A DNA stretch of 64,000 nt from Cloacibacterium normanense (GCF_003860565.1 NZ_CP034157.1:186001-250000), one strand, 5' to 3'. Shown: positions 15,987 to 24,171, numbered from the stretch's first letter. Notes: generated by a model from the letters alone, not told the origin. Translations and numbers: made by a program.

Positions 15987-15997
15987 AAAATGAGATG
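15987..15997 (+). promoter_or_regulatory. Alternative Shine-Dalgarno box for rpsU
   Basis: AAAATGAGATG, with TGAGA ending 8 bases before the rpsU ATG. It is not complementary to the usual CCUCC anti-SD, but is complementary to a CAUCUCAUUUU 16S tail of the kind known in a subset of Flavobacteriia. Other genes in the window have no comparable box. The 16S gene itself is outside the window. Confidence 0.7.
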
Positions 15998-16003
15998 TAA
16001 TAT

Positions 16004-16201
16004 ATGTTAATAATTCCAGTAAAAGACGGAGAGTCTATCGACAGAGCACTTAAGAAGTATAAAAGAAAATTTGATAAAACTGGTGTTGTAAGAGCGTTAA
16101 GATCTAGACAACAGTTTACAAAACCTTCTGTGACTTTAAGACAATCAAAACTTAAAGCAGCTCATAAGCAAAGAGAATTAAGCAAAGAAGAACAAGCTTA
16201 A
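16004..16201 (+). CDS. rpsU: Ribosomal protein bS21
   Basis: A 65-residue basic protein of the small subunit platform: LIIPVKDGESIDRALKKYKR, then FDKTGVVRALRSRQQF. In Flavobacterium, bS21 with bS18 and bS6 covers the 16S anti-SD tail, and rpsU is one of the few genes with a strong SD, which suggests autogenous control. The SD-like box here fits that model. The gene has its own -33/-7 promoter and a terminator-like hairpin after it at 16226. Confidence 0.97.
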   Translation: MLIIPVKDGESIDRALKKYKRKFDKTGVVRALRSRQQFTKPSVTLRQSKLKAAHKQRELSKEEQA

Positions 16202-16225
16202 TTAGTTTTTCTTTAAAAAATATCG

Positions 16226-16266
16226 AAATCACTTTTCAAATTCTTATATTTGAGAAGTGATTTTTG
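16226..16266 (+). terminator. Terminator after rpsU
   Basis: Nearly perfect 16-bp arms (AAATCACTTTTCAAAT with ATTTGAGAAGTGATTT) followed by T. The right arm also contains TATATTTG (16245-16252), so it may double as a promoter for the Xer gene. Confidence 0.8.
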
Positions 16267-16286
16267 TTTTATATACCTATTAATTC

Positions 16287-17171
16287 ATGATTAACAAGTT
16301 TCTAGATTATATTTCTGTTGAGAAGCGTTATTCTCAGAATACGCTGGTGAGTTATAAAAAAGATTTAGAAGACTTGCTGCTGTTTATTTCTGAAACCGAA
16401 GGAACTGAAGATTTAAAAAAGGTAGATAAAAAAATAATTCGTAATTTCATCGTCTCACTTTCTGAGAAAAAAATCCAAAAAAGAAGTATTAACCGTAAAC
16501 TTTCTAGTTTAAGGAGTTTTTATTTATATCTTCTGAAAATAGGTGAAATTCAAGTTTCTCCTTTAGAAACGATACCTTCACTTAAATTTTATGCCGAAAA
16601 GCAAATTCCTATTTCTGAAGAAGAAATGGAAAATTTAGGAGAAATTTTAGAAAGTGACTCAGGTAATTCTTTAGAAAAGCTTATTATAGAAACGCTTTAC
16701 CAAACTGGAATGAGAAAATCGGAACTCTGCAATATATTATTAGACCAAGTAGATTTTTCAAAATCCGAAATTTCCATCAAAGGAAAGGGAAATAAACAAA
16801 GAGTAGTTCCCATTTCTGAAAATCTGCTAAAACAGATGCGGGAATACATAGCAATTAGAAAGCCTAATGAAGATTCTGGTATTTATTTTTTCGTTCGTGA
16901 AAATGGAAAAAAACTATCCGAAAAATTTGTGTATTCAGTGGTAAATCGCTACCTTAGTCTTATAACTTTAAAGAAAAAAAAGAGTCCACATATTTTAAGG
17001 CATAGCTTTGCTACTCATGTTTTGAATAATGGTGCGGAAATTTCTAAAGTTAAAAAAATCTTAGGTCATTCTAGTTTAGCTTCTACACAAGTTTATACGA
17101 ATGGCAATATAGAGCAATTAAAAAGAGTGTTTAATCAGGCTCATCCTAGAGCCTATAAAAAAGAAGACTAG
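16287..17171 (+). CDS. XerC/XerD-type tyrosine recombinase
   Basis: A 294-residue recombinase. The N-terminal core-binding domain starts FLDYISVEKRYSQNTLVSYK. Catalytic residues: Arg in GMRKSEL (about 142), HxxR in HILRHSFATH (about 235), His in LGHSSL, and Tyr in STQVYTNG (about 270). Length and placement between rpsU and hpf are usual for the housekeeping Xer protein of Flavobacteriia, which resolves chromosome dimers at dif; it is not a phage integrase. Whether it is the XerC or XerD member cannot be fixed from one sequence. Confidence 0.93.
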   Translation: MINKFLDYISVEKRYSQNTLVSYKKDLEDLLLFISETEGTEDLKKVDKKIIRNFIVSLSEKKIQKRSINRKLSSLRSFYLYLLKIGEIQVSPLETIPSLKFYAEKQIPISEEEMENLGEILESDSGNSLEKLIIETLYQTGMRKSELCNILLDQVDFSKSEISIKGKGNKQRVVPISENLLKQMREYIAIRKPNEDSGIYFFVRENGKKLSEKFVYSVVNRYLSLITLKKKKSPHILRHSFATHVLNNGAEISKVKKILGHSSLASTQVYTNGNIEQLKRVFNQAHPRAYKKED

Positions 17172-17205
17172 TTTTTCTTTTTTTAATTAAAAAAATGTTA
17201 GCGTT

Positions 17206-17496
17206 ATGAAAATTACAGTACAATCAATCGGTTTAACACCACATGCACCACTAGAAGAATATTTAGACAAAAAATTAAATAAGTTAGAAACCTTTTATGA
17301 TAAAATTATCGAGTGCGAAGTTTTCTTAAAAGTGGAAAATTCTTCTGAAAAAGAAAACAAGACTGCTGAGATTAGATTACATGTTCCAGGTGATGATATT
17401 GTGGTAAAGAAGACAAGTGCTAGTTTTGAAGAAAGTTTAGACCAGTGTTATGATACTGCTAAGAAACTGTTAATCAAGAAAAAAGAAATGGCATAG
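17206..17496 (+). CDS. hpf: Ribosome hibernation promoting factor, short form
   Basis: A 96-residue protein starting MKITVQSIGLTPHAPLEEYL with the single S30AE domain and no C-terminal dimerisation domain. Short HPF/RaiA proteins bind the small subunit in stationary phase and keep ribosomes inactive. Its place directly before the tRNA-tuf cluster fits a translation role. The next promoter starts about 30 bases after its stop. Confidence 0.9.
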   Translation: MKITVQSIGLTPHAPLEEYLDKKLNKLETFYDKIIECEVFLKVENSSEKENKTAEIRLHVPGDDIVVKKTSASFEESLDQCYDTAKKLLIKKKEMA

Positions 17497-17526
17497 AAAA
17501 ATAATTAAAAATTTTTTAAAAAATAT

Positions 17527-17558
17527 TTGTGGATTTCAAAAAAACTGTCTTATATTTG
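17527..17558 (+). promoter_or_regulatory. Promoter of the tRNA cluster
   Basis: TTG at 17527-17529 and TATATTTG at 17551-17558 with 21 bases between. It precedes tRNA-Thr(TGT) by 45 bases. Confidence 0.65.
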
Positions 17559-17603
17559 CACTCGCAAAAAGGGAATAACAGTTCTTTTGAAATCTCAAAT
17601 TTT

Positions 17604-17677
17604 GCCTCCATAGCTCAGTTGGCCAGAGCACGTGATTTGTAATCTCGGGGTCGTGGGTTCGAATCCCTCTGGAGGCT
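17604..17677 (+). tRNA. tRNA-Thr (anticodon TGT)
   Basis: Acceptor arms GCCTCCA and TGGAGGC pair; D-arm GCTC/GAGC; anticodon loop TTTGTAA gives TGT; T-arm contains GGTTCGAATCC. No CCA is encoded. One mismatch is seen in the anticodon stem. Confidence 0.95.
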
Positions 17678-17698
17678 CATAATTTATAAAAAACAAGC

Positions 17699-17781
17699 GG
17701 GGAGATTCCAGAGTGGCCAAATGGATCAGACTGTAACTCTGCTGTCTTACGACTTCGCAGGTTCGAATCCTGCTCTCCCCA
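17699..17781 (+). tRNA. tRNA-Tyr (anticodon GTA)
   Basis: Acceptor arms GGGGAGA and TCTCCCC pair; anticodon loop CTGTAAC gives GTA; a long variable arm is present, as expected for bacterial tRNA-Tyr. Confidence 0.95.
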
Positions 17782-17799
17782 CTTTTTTATAAATTTAAT

Positions 17800-17829
17800 T
17801 TGCAGGTTTAAGAAAATTTCATAAATTTG
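17800..17829 (+). promoter_or_regulatory. Second promoter inside the tRNA cluster
   Basis: TTG at 17800-17802 and TAAATTTG at 17822-17829, exactly 19 bases apart, 37 bases before tRNA-Gly. Confidence 0.7.
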
Positions 17830-17866
17830 CACACCGTTTACCAACAATAATTTGTAAACACAAATT

Positions 17867-17939
17867 GCGGAAGTAGCTCAGTTGGTAGAGCGTCAGCCTT
17901 CCAAGCTGAATGTCGCGGGTTCGACCCCCGTCTTCCGCT
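17867..17939 (+). tRNA. tRNA-Gly (anticodon TCC)
   Basis: Acceptor arms GCGGAAG and CTTCCGC pair perfectly; anticodon loop CTTCCAA gives TCC; D- and T-arms are standard. Confidence 0.96.
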
Positions 17940-17943
17940 CTAG

Positions 17944-17982
17944 AAAATCACATTCCAATTAAGCGGTATGTGATTTTTTTTT
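17944..17982 (+). terminator. Terminator-like hairpin between tRNA-Gly and tRNA-Thr
   Basis: Arms AAAATCACAT and ATGTGATTTT followed by more T. It ends 4 bases before the next tRNA, so read-through or a processing role is needed for that tRNA to be made from the same transcript. Confidence 0.75.
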
Positions 17983-17986
17983 CCAA

Positions 17987-18058
17987 GCCGACTTAGCTCA
18001 GGGGTAGAGCGCTTCCTTGGTAAGGAAGAGGTCGTGAGTTCAAATCTCATAGTTGGCT
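17987..18058 (+). tRNA. tRNA-Thr (anticodon GGT)
   Basis: Acceptor arms GCCGACT and AGTTGGC pair with one G-T pair; anticodon stem CTTCC/GGAAG encloses TTGGTAA, giving GGT. Confidence 0.96.
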
Positions 18059-18064
18059 CAAAAT

Positions 18065-18098
18065 AAAAGTCTCTCAAAATATTTTGAGAGACTTTTTT
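18065..18098 (+). terminator. Terminator after the tRNA cluster
   Basis: Long perfect palindrome with AGTCTCTCAAAA and TTTTGAGAGACT arms followed by T. Confidence 0.85.
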
Positions 18099-18200
18099 AT
18101 TTAAAATAAATTCTTAAATTTGTACCCTCAAAAATAAGATAATATCATAGCGTCAAACGTATTGAAACTGAATATTGAAATTTTTTTTAATAAAAAGATT

Positions 18201-18227
18201 TTGATATTCAAAAAATCACTATATTTG
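18201..18227 (+). promoter_or_regulatory. tuf promoter
   Basis: TATATTTG at 18220-18227 with a TTG at 18201-18203 (16 bases between). The leader to the tuf ATG is about 40 bases. Confidence 0.65.
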
Positions 18228-18270
18228 CGCACTGAAAATTTCAATAGTTAATAAATTAAATATTAAAATC

Positions 18271-19458
18271 ATGGCAAAGGAAACGTTTAATCGTAACAAA
18301 CCACACTTAAACATTGGTACTATTGGTCACGTTGACCATGGTAAAACTACCCTTACTGCTGCTATTACTAAAGTATTAGCTGAGAAAGGATTAGCTGAAA
18401 TGAAAGACTTCTCTTCAATTGACTCTGCTCCAGAAGAAAAAGAAAGAGGTATTACTATTAATACTGCTCACGTAGAGTATGAAACTGTAAATAGACACTA
18501 TGCTCACGTAGACTGTCCAGGTCACGCCGATTATGTTAAAAACATGGTTACTGGTGCTGCTCAAATGGATGGAGCTATCTTAGTAGTTGCTGCTACTGAT
18601 GGTCCAATGCCACAAACTAGAGAGCACATCCTACTTTGCCGTCAGGTAAACGTACCAAGAATCGTTGTTTTCATGAACAAAGTTGACATGGTAGACGATG
18701 CTGAATTATTAGAATTAGTAGAATTAGAAGTAAGAGATTTATTATCTTCTTACGAATATGATGGTGATAACTCTCCAGTAATTCAAGGTTCTGCTCTAGG
18801 TGCACTTAACGGTGAGCCAAAATGGGTTGAAACTGTAGAAGCTCTTATGGATGCTGTTGATAACTGGATTGAATTACCAGTTAGAGATCAAGATAAGCCT
18901 TTCTTAATGCCAATCGAAGACGTATTCTCTATTACAGGTAGAGGTACTGTAGCAACTGGTAGAATTGAATCAGGTGTTATCAATACAGGTGATCCAGTAG
19001 ACATCGTAGGTATGGGTGATGAGAAGTTAACTTCTACTATCACTGGTGTTGAGATGTTTAGAAAAATCTTAGATAGAGGTGAAGCTGGTGATAACGTAGG
19101 TCTATTATTAAGAGGTATCGAGAAAACTGACATCAAGAGAGGTATGGTAATCGCTAAGAAAGATTCTGTGAAACCACACAAGAAATTCAAAGCTGAGGTT
19201 TACGTTCTTTCTAAAGAAGAAGGTGGTAGACACACTCCATTCCACAACAAATATCGTCCTCAGTTCTATGTAAGAACTACTGACGTAACAGGTGAAATCT
19301 TCTTACCAGAAGGTGTAGAGATGGTAATGCCTGGTGATAACTTAACGATCACAGTAGAATTGTTACAACCAATCGCTCTTAACGTAGGTCTTAGATTTGC
19401 GATCAGAGAAGGTGGTAGAACAGTTGGTGCTGGTCAGGTTACTGAAATCTTAGATTAA
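18271..19458 (+). CDS. tuf: Elongation factor Tu
   Basis: A 395-residue GTPase that brings aminoacyl-tRNA to the ribosome. GHVDHGKTT (P-loop, about residue 19), [12 protein letters not shown] (G3) and NKVDM (G4) are intact, followed by the two beta-barrel domains. Codon use is strongly biased, as expected for one of the most abundant proteins. It sits between tRNA genes in the same order as tufB in E. coli (tRNA Thr-Tyr-Gly-Thr, tuf, then secE-nusG). Confidence 0.99.
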   Translation: MAKETFNRNKPHLNIGTIGHVDHGKTTLTAAITKVLAEKGLAEMKDFSSIDSAPEEKERGITINTAHVEYETVNRHYAHVDCPGHADYVKNMVTGAAQMDGAILVVAATDGPMPQTREHILLCRQVNVPRIVVFMNKVDMVDDAELLELVELEVRDLLSSYEYDGDNSPVIQGSALGALNGEPKWVETVEALMDAVDNWIELPVRDQDKPFLMPIEDVFSITGRGTVATGRIESGVINTGDPVDIVGMGDEKLTSTITGVEMFRKILDRGEAGDNVGLLLRGIEKTDIKRGMVIAKKDSVKPHKKFKAEVYVLSKEEGGRHTPFHNKYRPQFYVRTTDVTGEIFLPEGVEMVMPGDNLTITVELLQPIALNVGLRFAIREGGRTVGAGQVTEILD

Positions 19459-19474
19459 TCATCTTAAATAAATA

Positions 19475-19507
19475 AAGCTTCCGTAAGGAAACTTACGGAG
19501 CTTTTTT
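19475..19507 (+). terminator. Terminator after tuf
   Basis: Arms AAGCTTCCGTAAG and CTTACGGAGCTT around a GAAA tetraloop, then a T-run. It ends 4 bases before tRNA-Trp. Confidence 0.85.
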
Positions 19508-19511
19508 AACT

Positions 19512-19582
19512 ACGGGCATCGTCCAATGGTAGGATACCGGTCTCCAAAACCGTTGATCAGGGTTCGAATCCTTGTGCCCGTG
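19512..19582 (+). tRNA. tRNA-Trp (anticodon CCA)
   Basis: Acceptor arms ACGGGCA and TGCCCGT pair; anticodon loop CTCCAAA gives CCA. It lies between the tuf terminator and secE, 12 bases before the secE ATG. Confidence 0.96.
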
Positions 19583-19594
19583 CAAATATAAATT

Positions 19595-19801
19595 ATGAAC
19601 TCACTTATCAATTTTTTAAAAGATTCTTATTCAGAATTTAGATATAAAGTAGAATGGCCAAAGTGGGCTGATTTACAATCTTCTACAATAGTAGTGGCTG
19701 TAGCTACTGTTATATTAGCATTGTTTACTTTCGGAGTAGATTCATTATTTAGCACAGCTATTAAAAATATATTAGCAATTTTCATAGGTTTCTTTAATTA
19801 A
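19595..19801 (+). CDS. secE: Preprotein translocase subunit SecE
   Basis: A 68-residue single-span membrane protein: an amphipathic N-terminal part with KDSYSEFRYKVEWPKWADLQ, then one membrane helix. SecE clamps SecY in the Sec translocon. The short form is normal outside the enterobacteria. It is followed by nusG after 10 bases, the near-universal arrangement. Confidence 0.96.
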   Translation: MNSLINFLKDSYSEFRYKVEWPKWADLQSSTIVVAVATVILALFTFGVDSLFSTAIKNILAIFIGFFN

Positions 19802-19811
19802 AAATTTTTCC

Positions 19812-20354
19812 ATGAGCGATTTAAAATGGTATGTATTAAAAGCTATTAGTGGCCAGGAAAATAAAGTTAAGGCCTACATTGAGAGCGAAGTTAAAAGATT
19901 AAATCTTGAAGCTTATGTTACTCAAGTAGTTATTCCTATGGAAAAAGTAATCCAAGTAAGAAATGGTAAAAAAGTGCCTAAAGAAAAGCCTTTTTACCCT
20001 GGTTACTTAATGGTAGAAGCTAATTTGATAGGGGAAATTCCACATATTATTAAAAATTTACCTGGTGTAATTTCTTTTTTAAGTCTTACAAAAGGAGGTG
20101 ATCCTGTTCCGATGCGTAAATCTGAAGTAAACAGAATGCTTGGTAAAATGGATGAACTTTCTGAATTTGCTACAGAAATGGAAATTCCATTCGTAGTAGG
20201 AGAAAGTGTAAAAGTAATCGATGGTCCTTTCAATGGATTCAATGGTACTGTAGAAAAAATCTTAGAAGACAAGAAGAAATTAGAAGTTTCTGTAATGATT
20301 TTCGGTAGAAAAACTCCTATGGAACTTTCTTACATGCAAGTAGAAAAATTGTAA
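19812..20354 (+). CDS. nusG: Transcription termination/antitermination factor NusG
   Basis: A 180-residue protein with the NGN domain (KWYVLKAISGQENKVKAYIE and PFYPGYLMVEANL) and a C-terminal KOW domain (VIDGPFNGFNGTVEKI). It binds RNA polymerase and links it to ribosomes or Rho. In most bacteria rplK follows directly; here a terminator and a UmuC-type polymerase gene intervene. Confidence 0.97.
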   Translation: MSDLKWYVLKAISGQENKVKAYIESEVKRLNLEAYVTQVVIPMEKVIQVRNGKKVPKEKPFYPGYLMVEANLIGEIPHIIKNLPGVISFLSLTKGGDPVPMRKSEVNRMLGKMDELSEFATEMEIPFVVGESVKVIDGPFNGFNGTVEKILEDKKKLEVSVMIFGRKTPMELSYMQVEKL

Positions 20355-20375
20355 AATTTATCATACAATATAATG

Positions 20376-20404
20376 AGCCACTCTATTTAGAGTGGCTTTT
20401 TTTG
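20376..20404 (+). terminator. Terminator after nusG
   Basis: Arms AGCCACTCTA and TAGAGTGGCT around TTT-rich loop bases, followed by seven or more T. Confidence 0.9.
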
Positions 20405-20501
20405 TGGATAAGTCTTTCTGAAAACGCCCTCTTTTGTCGTACAATCTTTCTAATTTTACGTTCTCATTTTTAGCGTTTAATTCTTCTAAATTTCTTCTAT
20501 T

Positions 20502-21773
20502 ATGTTTGCGCTATTAGACTGTAATAATTTTTTTGTGAGTTGCGAAAGAGTTTTAGACCCTTCTTTACAGGAGGTTCCAGTAGTGGTTTTGTCTAATAAT
20601 GACGGTTGTGTAGTGTCTAGAAGTAACGAGGCAAAAGCTTTAGGAATTCCTATGGGAGCACCAGTTTTTAAGTATAGAGAATTATTTGAGCAACATGGAG
20701 TGAAATGCTTCTCCGCTAAATTTGAATATTATAATTTCAAAAGTCAACAAGTTTCTGCTATTGCCAGTGAGTTTTCTCCCAATTTTGAAATTTATAGTAT
20801 AGATGAACTATTTCTAGATTTTCATGGGTTCAAATATTTTAATTTGGAAGAGTATTCGCAAAATATCAAAGACCTTATTTTACAAAAAACAAAAATTCCC
20901 GTGAGTATAGGAATTGCGCCTACGAAGACATTGGCAAAAGTAGCCAATAGAATTGCCAAGAAATATCCAGAAAAATTTCAAGGAGTTTGCACACTTGATA
21001 CTCCAGAAAAAATAGAAAAAGCACTTCAGTGGTTAGAGATTGGTGATGTTTGGGGAATTGGCAGAAGATTGGGGAATAAGATGAAAGATGCGGGAGTGTA
21101 TAAAGCGGCAGATTTGCTTAAGAAACCAGAAATTTGGGTTAGAAAATTGATGGGAATTCACGGCGTGAGAATGATTAATGAATTAAAAGGAATTAAACAA
21201 TTAGAACTTGATTCTCCTTCTAAAAAACAATCCATTGCTACTACCAGAAGTTTTATGGAGATGATATCTGATAAAGAAATGCTGAGAGAACGCGTAGAAA
21301 CTTTTGCTTTCTCTTGTGCCGAAAAGTTAAGGAAACAAAATAGTTGTTGTAAAGTCATCTCCGTATTTCTGCAAACGAATAGATTTAGAAAAGATTTACC
21401 AGAATATAAAAACGGATTTTCTGTGGTTTTACCTAACCCAAGTAGTTCTTCCATTGTTTTGTCTAAAGCCGCAAATGCTATTTTTGAAGCCATTTATAAA
21501 GATGGTTTTTTGTATAAAAAGGCTGGTGTAATTGTTTCTGATTTTGTGCCTGAAAATCAACGATTGATTAATATTTTTGAAGAAGATGTAGAAGAAAAAC
21601 ACCTTCCGATTATGAAGGCCATGGATTCTCTGAACAAGAAATATGGCAAAAATAAAATAAGATTGGCCTCACAAAACGGAAAGCCTACCTACGAAAGAAA
21701 ATTGCTTTCGCCAGAATATGAGGAATTTCTGAAAAGCAATACTTTACCCGAAGCTAATTTTAGGTTTCATTGA
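20502..21773 (+). CDS. Y-family DNA polymerase, UmuC type
   Basis: A 423-residue translesion polymerase. The N-terminus [17 protein letters not shown] is the UmuC signature, the catalytic [10 protein letters not shown] motif is intact, and the C-terminal UmuC-specific region (about residues 350-423) is present. UmuC needs UmuD' in E. coli; no umuD-like gene is adjacent. It stands between nusG and rplK, which are usually neighbours, with a terminator before it and a separate rplK promoter after it, so it is its own unit inserted in a conserved cluster (inference). A second Y-family enzyme, dinB, is at 41.5 kb. Confidence 0.93.
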   Translation: MFALLDCNNFFVSCERVLDPSLQEVPVVVLSNNDGCVVSRSNEAKALGIPMGAPVFKYRELFEQHGVKCFSAKFEYYNFKSQQVSAIASEFSPNFEIYSIDELFLDFHGFKYFNLEEYSQNIKDLILQKTKIPVSIGIAPTKTLAKVANRIAKKYPEKFQGVCTLDTPEKIEKALQWLEIGDVWGIGRRLGNKMKDAGVYKAADLLKKPEIWVRKLMGIHGVRMINELKGIKQLELDSPSKKQSIATTRSFMEMISDKEMLRERVETFAFSCAEKLRKQNSCCKVISVFLQTNRFRKDLPEYKNGFSVVLPNPSSSSIVLSKAANAIFEAIYKDGFLYKKAGVIVSDFVPENQRLINIFEEDVEEKHLPIMKAMDSLNKKYGKNKIRLASQNGKPTYERKLLSPEYEEFLKSNTLPEANFRFH

Positions 21774-21811
21774 AAATATTAAATATCTTTTTAAATTTCA
21801 GCGATTTACAC

Positions 21812-21841
21812 TTGTTAGTTAAGAAATTTTTCTTAATTTTG
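21812..21841 (+). promoter_or_regulatory. Promoter of the rplK operon
   Basis: TTG at 21812-21814 and TAATTTTG at 21834-21841 with 19 bases between. The leader to rplK is about 90 bases. Confidence 0.75.
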
Positions 21842-21853
21842 CACCCACAAAAA

Positions 21854-21885
21854 GTAAGTTAGGAAGGTGAGATAATCTAACTTGC
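21854..21885 (+). promoter_or_regulatory. Leader hairpin upstream of rplK (possible L1 control site)
   Basis: Nine-base-pair stem GTAAGTTAG/CTAACTTGC (one G-T pair) enclosing gaaggtgagataat. In other bacteria L1 represses the L11-L1 mRNA through a leader structure resembling its 23S site; this is a candidate by position only. Confidence 0.45.
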
Positions 21886-21938
21886 TGATTTATAAATGCT
21901 TCCACATTCATAAATTAAAAATTTTTAAAAATTAAAAA

Positions 21939-22382
21939 ATGGCTAAAAAAGTCTTTAAAATGGTGAAACTCCAAGTGAAAGGTGGCGCTGCTAACCCTTC
22001 ACCACCAGTTGGTCCTGCTTTAGGTTCTGCTGGGGTAAACATTATGGAGTTTTGTAAACAATTTAATGGAAGAACACAAGACAAGCCAGGGCAAGTTTTA
22101 CCGGTTCTAATTACTGTTTACGAAGATAAGTCTTTCGAATTCGTAATTAAAACTCCACCAGCTGCAATCCAATTAATGGAAGCTGCTAAGGTAAAAGGAG
22201 GTTCTGGAGAACCAAACAGAGTAAAAGTAGGTTCTGTAACCTGGGAACAAGTGAAAAAAATCGCTGAAGATAAAATGGCTGATTTGAACTGCTTTACAAT
22301 GGATTCTGCATTATCAATGGTTGCAGGAACTGCAAGATCTATGGGATTGAGAGTAACTGGAACTAAACCGTCTAACGCTTAA
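21939..22382 (+). CDS. rplK: Ribosomal protein uL11
   Basis: A 147-residue large-subunit protein that, with L10 and L7/L12, forms the GTPase-associated stalk base. [20 protein letters not shown] at the N-terminus is the strongly conserved proline-rich start, and the C-terminal rRNA-binding domain ends with [10 protein letters not shown]. First gene of the rplKAJL-rpoBC group. Confidence 0.99.
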   Translation: MAKKVFKMVKLQVKGGAANPSPPVGPALGSAGVNIMEFCKQFNGRTQDKPGQVLPVLITVYEDKSFEFVIKTPPAAIQLMEAAKVKGGSGEPNRVKVGSVTWEQVKKIAEDKMADLNCFTMDSALSMVAGTARSMGLRVTGTKPSNA

Positions 22383-22393
22383 AACTTATTGAA

Positions 22394-23086
22394 ATGGCAA
22401 AATTAACGAAAAAGCAAAAAGAAGTTGCGAGCAAAGTAGAGAAAAACAAGGTGTATAACCTTGATGAAGCTTCTGCATTAGTAAAAGAATTAAACTATGC
22501 TAAGTTTGATGCTTCTGTTGACCTTGCAGTTAGATTAGGGGTAGATCCTAGAAAAGCAAACCAAATGGTAAGAGGTGTAGTATCTCTTCCTCACGGAACT
22601 GGTAAAGATGTTAAAGTATTAGCATTAGTAACTCCAGATAAAGAAGCAGAAGCTAAAGAAGCTGGTGCTGATTATGTAGGTCTTGATGAATATTTACAAA
22701 AAATCAAAGACGGTTGGACAGATGTAGACGTAATCGTTACTATGCCTGCTGTAATGGGGAAATTAGGTCCATTAGGAAGAATTTTAGGTCCTAGAGGTTT
22801 AATGCCAAACCCTAAATCAGGTACTGTAACTATGGAAGTAGGTAAAGCTGTTGCAGAAGTGAAAGCTGGTAAAATTGATTTCAAAGTAGATAAATACGGT
22901 ATTGTACACGCTGGTATTGGTAAAGTTTCTTTCTCTCCAGAACAATTGAAAGAAAACGCTGCTGAATTAATTCACACATTAATTAAGCTTAAGCCTACCG
23001 CTGCTAAAGGTACTTACGTAAAATCTATCTATCTTTCTTCTACAATGAGTCCGGGGATTGCAATTGATACTAAATCTGTTAACTAA
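22394..23086 (+). CDS. rplA: Ribosomal protein uL1
   Basis: A 230-residue protein of the L1 stalk, also a translational repressor of its own operon in other bacteria. The signature [19 protein letters not shown] is clear. It starts 11 bases after rplK; a hairpin in the rplK leader may be its regulatory target. Confidence 0.99.
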   Translation: MAKLTKKQKEVASKVEKNKVYNLDEASALVKELNYAKFDASVDLAVRLGVDPRKANQMVRGVVSLPHGTGKDVKVLALVTPDKEAEAKEAGADYVGLDEYLQKIKDGWTDVDVIVTMPAVMGKLGPLGRILGPRGLMPNPKSGTVTMEVGKAVAEVKAGKIDFKVDKYGIVHAGIGKVSFSPEQLKENAAELIHTLIKLKPTAAKGTYVKSIYLSSTMSPGIAIDTKSVN

Positions 23087-23099
23087 AATCTGAAAGACA

Positions 23100-23708
23100 A
23101 TGACAAAAGAAGAAAAAGTATTAGTAATACAAGAGATTAAAGATATGTTACAAGACGCTAAAGTAGTGTATGTAGCAAATCTTGAAGGATTGAATGCTGC
23201 TCAGACTTCAGATTTTAGAAGACAAGCATTTAAAAATAATATAAAGCTTAAAGTAGTAAAGAATACTTTATTACAAAAAGCTATGGAGCAAATTGAAGGT
23301 GTAGATTATTCAGAAATGTTCCCAACTTTCAAAGGGAATACTGCTGTAATGATTGCAGAAACTGCAAACGCTCCTGCTAAATTAATTCAAGGATTCAGAA
23401 AGAAAGAAGCTTTCCCAGCTCTTAAATCTGCTTACTTACAAGAAACTTTCTATGTAGGTGATGAAAACCTAGATGCATTAGCAAACATTAAGTCTAGAGA
23501 AGAAATGATTGGTGAAATCATCGGATTACTTCAATCTCCAATCCAAAGATTGATTTCTGCTTTAGAAAACAAAGAAGAGGCTAAAGGTGCTAAAACTGAG
23601 GAGGCTCCAGCTGTAGAAGCTGCTCCAGAAGTAGTAGCTGAAGCTCCTGCAACAGAAGAAACTCCAGAAGCTCCTGCAGCTGAAGGTGAAGCTCCTGCTG
23701 CGGAATAA
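23100..23708 (+). CDS. rplJ: Ribosomal protein uL10 with acidic Ala/Pro-rich tail
   Basis: A 202-residue stalk protein. The rRNA-binding N-terminal domain (KEEKVLVIQEIKDMLQDAKV, then KVVKNTLLQKA) and the helix that binds L7/L12 dimers are normal. From about residue 163 the protein has an extra tail made almost only of Ala, Glu, Pro, Thr and Val, about 40 residues beyond the E. coli length. The tail's role is unknown. It begins 13 bases after rplA; a 6-bp hairpin (23721-23741) lies between it and rplL. Confidence 0.97.
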   Translation: MTKEEKVLVIQEIKDMLQDAKVVYVANLEGLNAAQTSDFRRQAFKNNIKLKVVKNTLLQKAMEQIEGVDYSEMFPTFKGNTAVMIAETANAPAKLIQGFRKKEAFPALKSAYLQETFYVGDENLDALANIKSREEMIGEIIGLLQSPIQRLISALENKEEAKGAKTEEAPAVEAAPEVVAEAPATEETPEAPAAEGEAPAAE

Positions 23709-23802
23709 TAACAAAAAATTGTTTGCAGAAAAAAAGCAAACATAGAGTAAAGACACTCAAAAAAAATAATATAAATCGTTCAACAATTTAAACATTAATA
23801 CA

Positions 23803-24171
23803 ATGTCAGATTTAAAAAATTTAGCTGAAACGCTAGTAAACTTAACTGTAAAAGACGTAAATGAACTTGCTGCTATCCTTAAGGATGAGTACGGAATTGA
23901 GCCTGCTGCTGCTGCTGTAGTTGTAGCTGCTGGTGGAGCTGCTGATGCTGCTGAAGAAAAAACTGAATTCGACGTAATCCTTAAAGCTGCTGGTGCTTCT
24001 AAATTAGCTATCGTTAAATTAGTAAAAGATTTAACAGGTGCTGGTCTTAAAGAAGCTAAAGATATGGTAGATGGTGCTCCAACTGCTATTAAAGAAGGTG
24101 CTTCTAAAGACGAAGCTGAAGCTCTTAAGAAACAATTAGAAGAAGCTGGTGCAGAAGTAGAATTGAAATAA
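23803..24171 (+). CDS. rplL: Ribosomal protein bL12 (L7/L12)
   Basis: A 122-residue acidic stalk protein: N-terminal dimerisation helix, an Ala-rich hinge ([20 protein letters not shown]) and the C-terminal domain [20 protein letters not shown] that contacts elongation factors. Multiple dimers bind L10. A hairpin at 24190 follows it, then a 308-base gap before rpoB. Confidence 0.99.
   Translation: MSDLKNLAETLVNLTVKDVNELAAILKDEYGIEPAAAAVVVAAGGAADAAEEKTEFDVILKAAGASKLAIVKLVKDLTGAGLKEAKDMVDGAPTAIKEGASKDEAEALKKQLEEAGAEVELK

Noticed and set aside
16245-16252. TATATTTG as a sure promoter of the Xer gene
   Set aside because: It is part of the right arm of a terminator palindrome, so the match may be a by-product of that hairpin; it is mentioned only as a possibility.
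16287-17171. Phage or genomic-island integrase
   Set aside because: The recombinase has housekeeping Xer length and sits between rpsU and hpf in a conserved region; no att-like repeats or cargo surround it.
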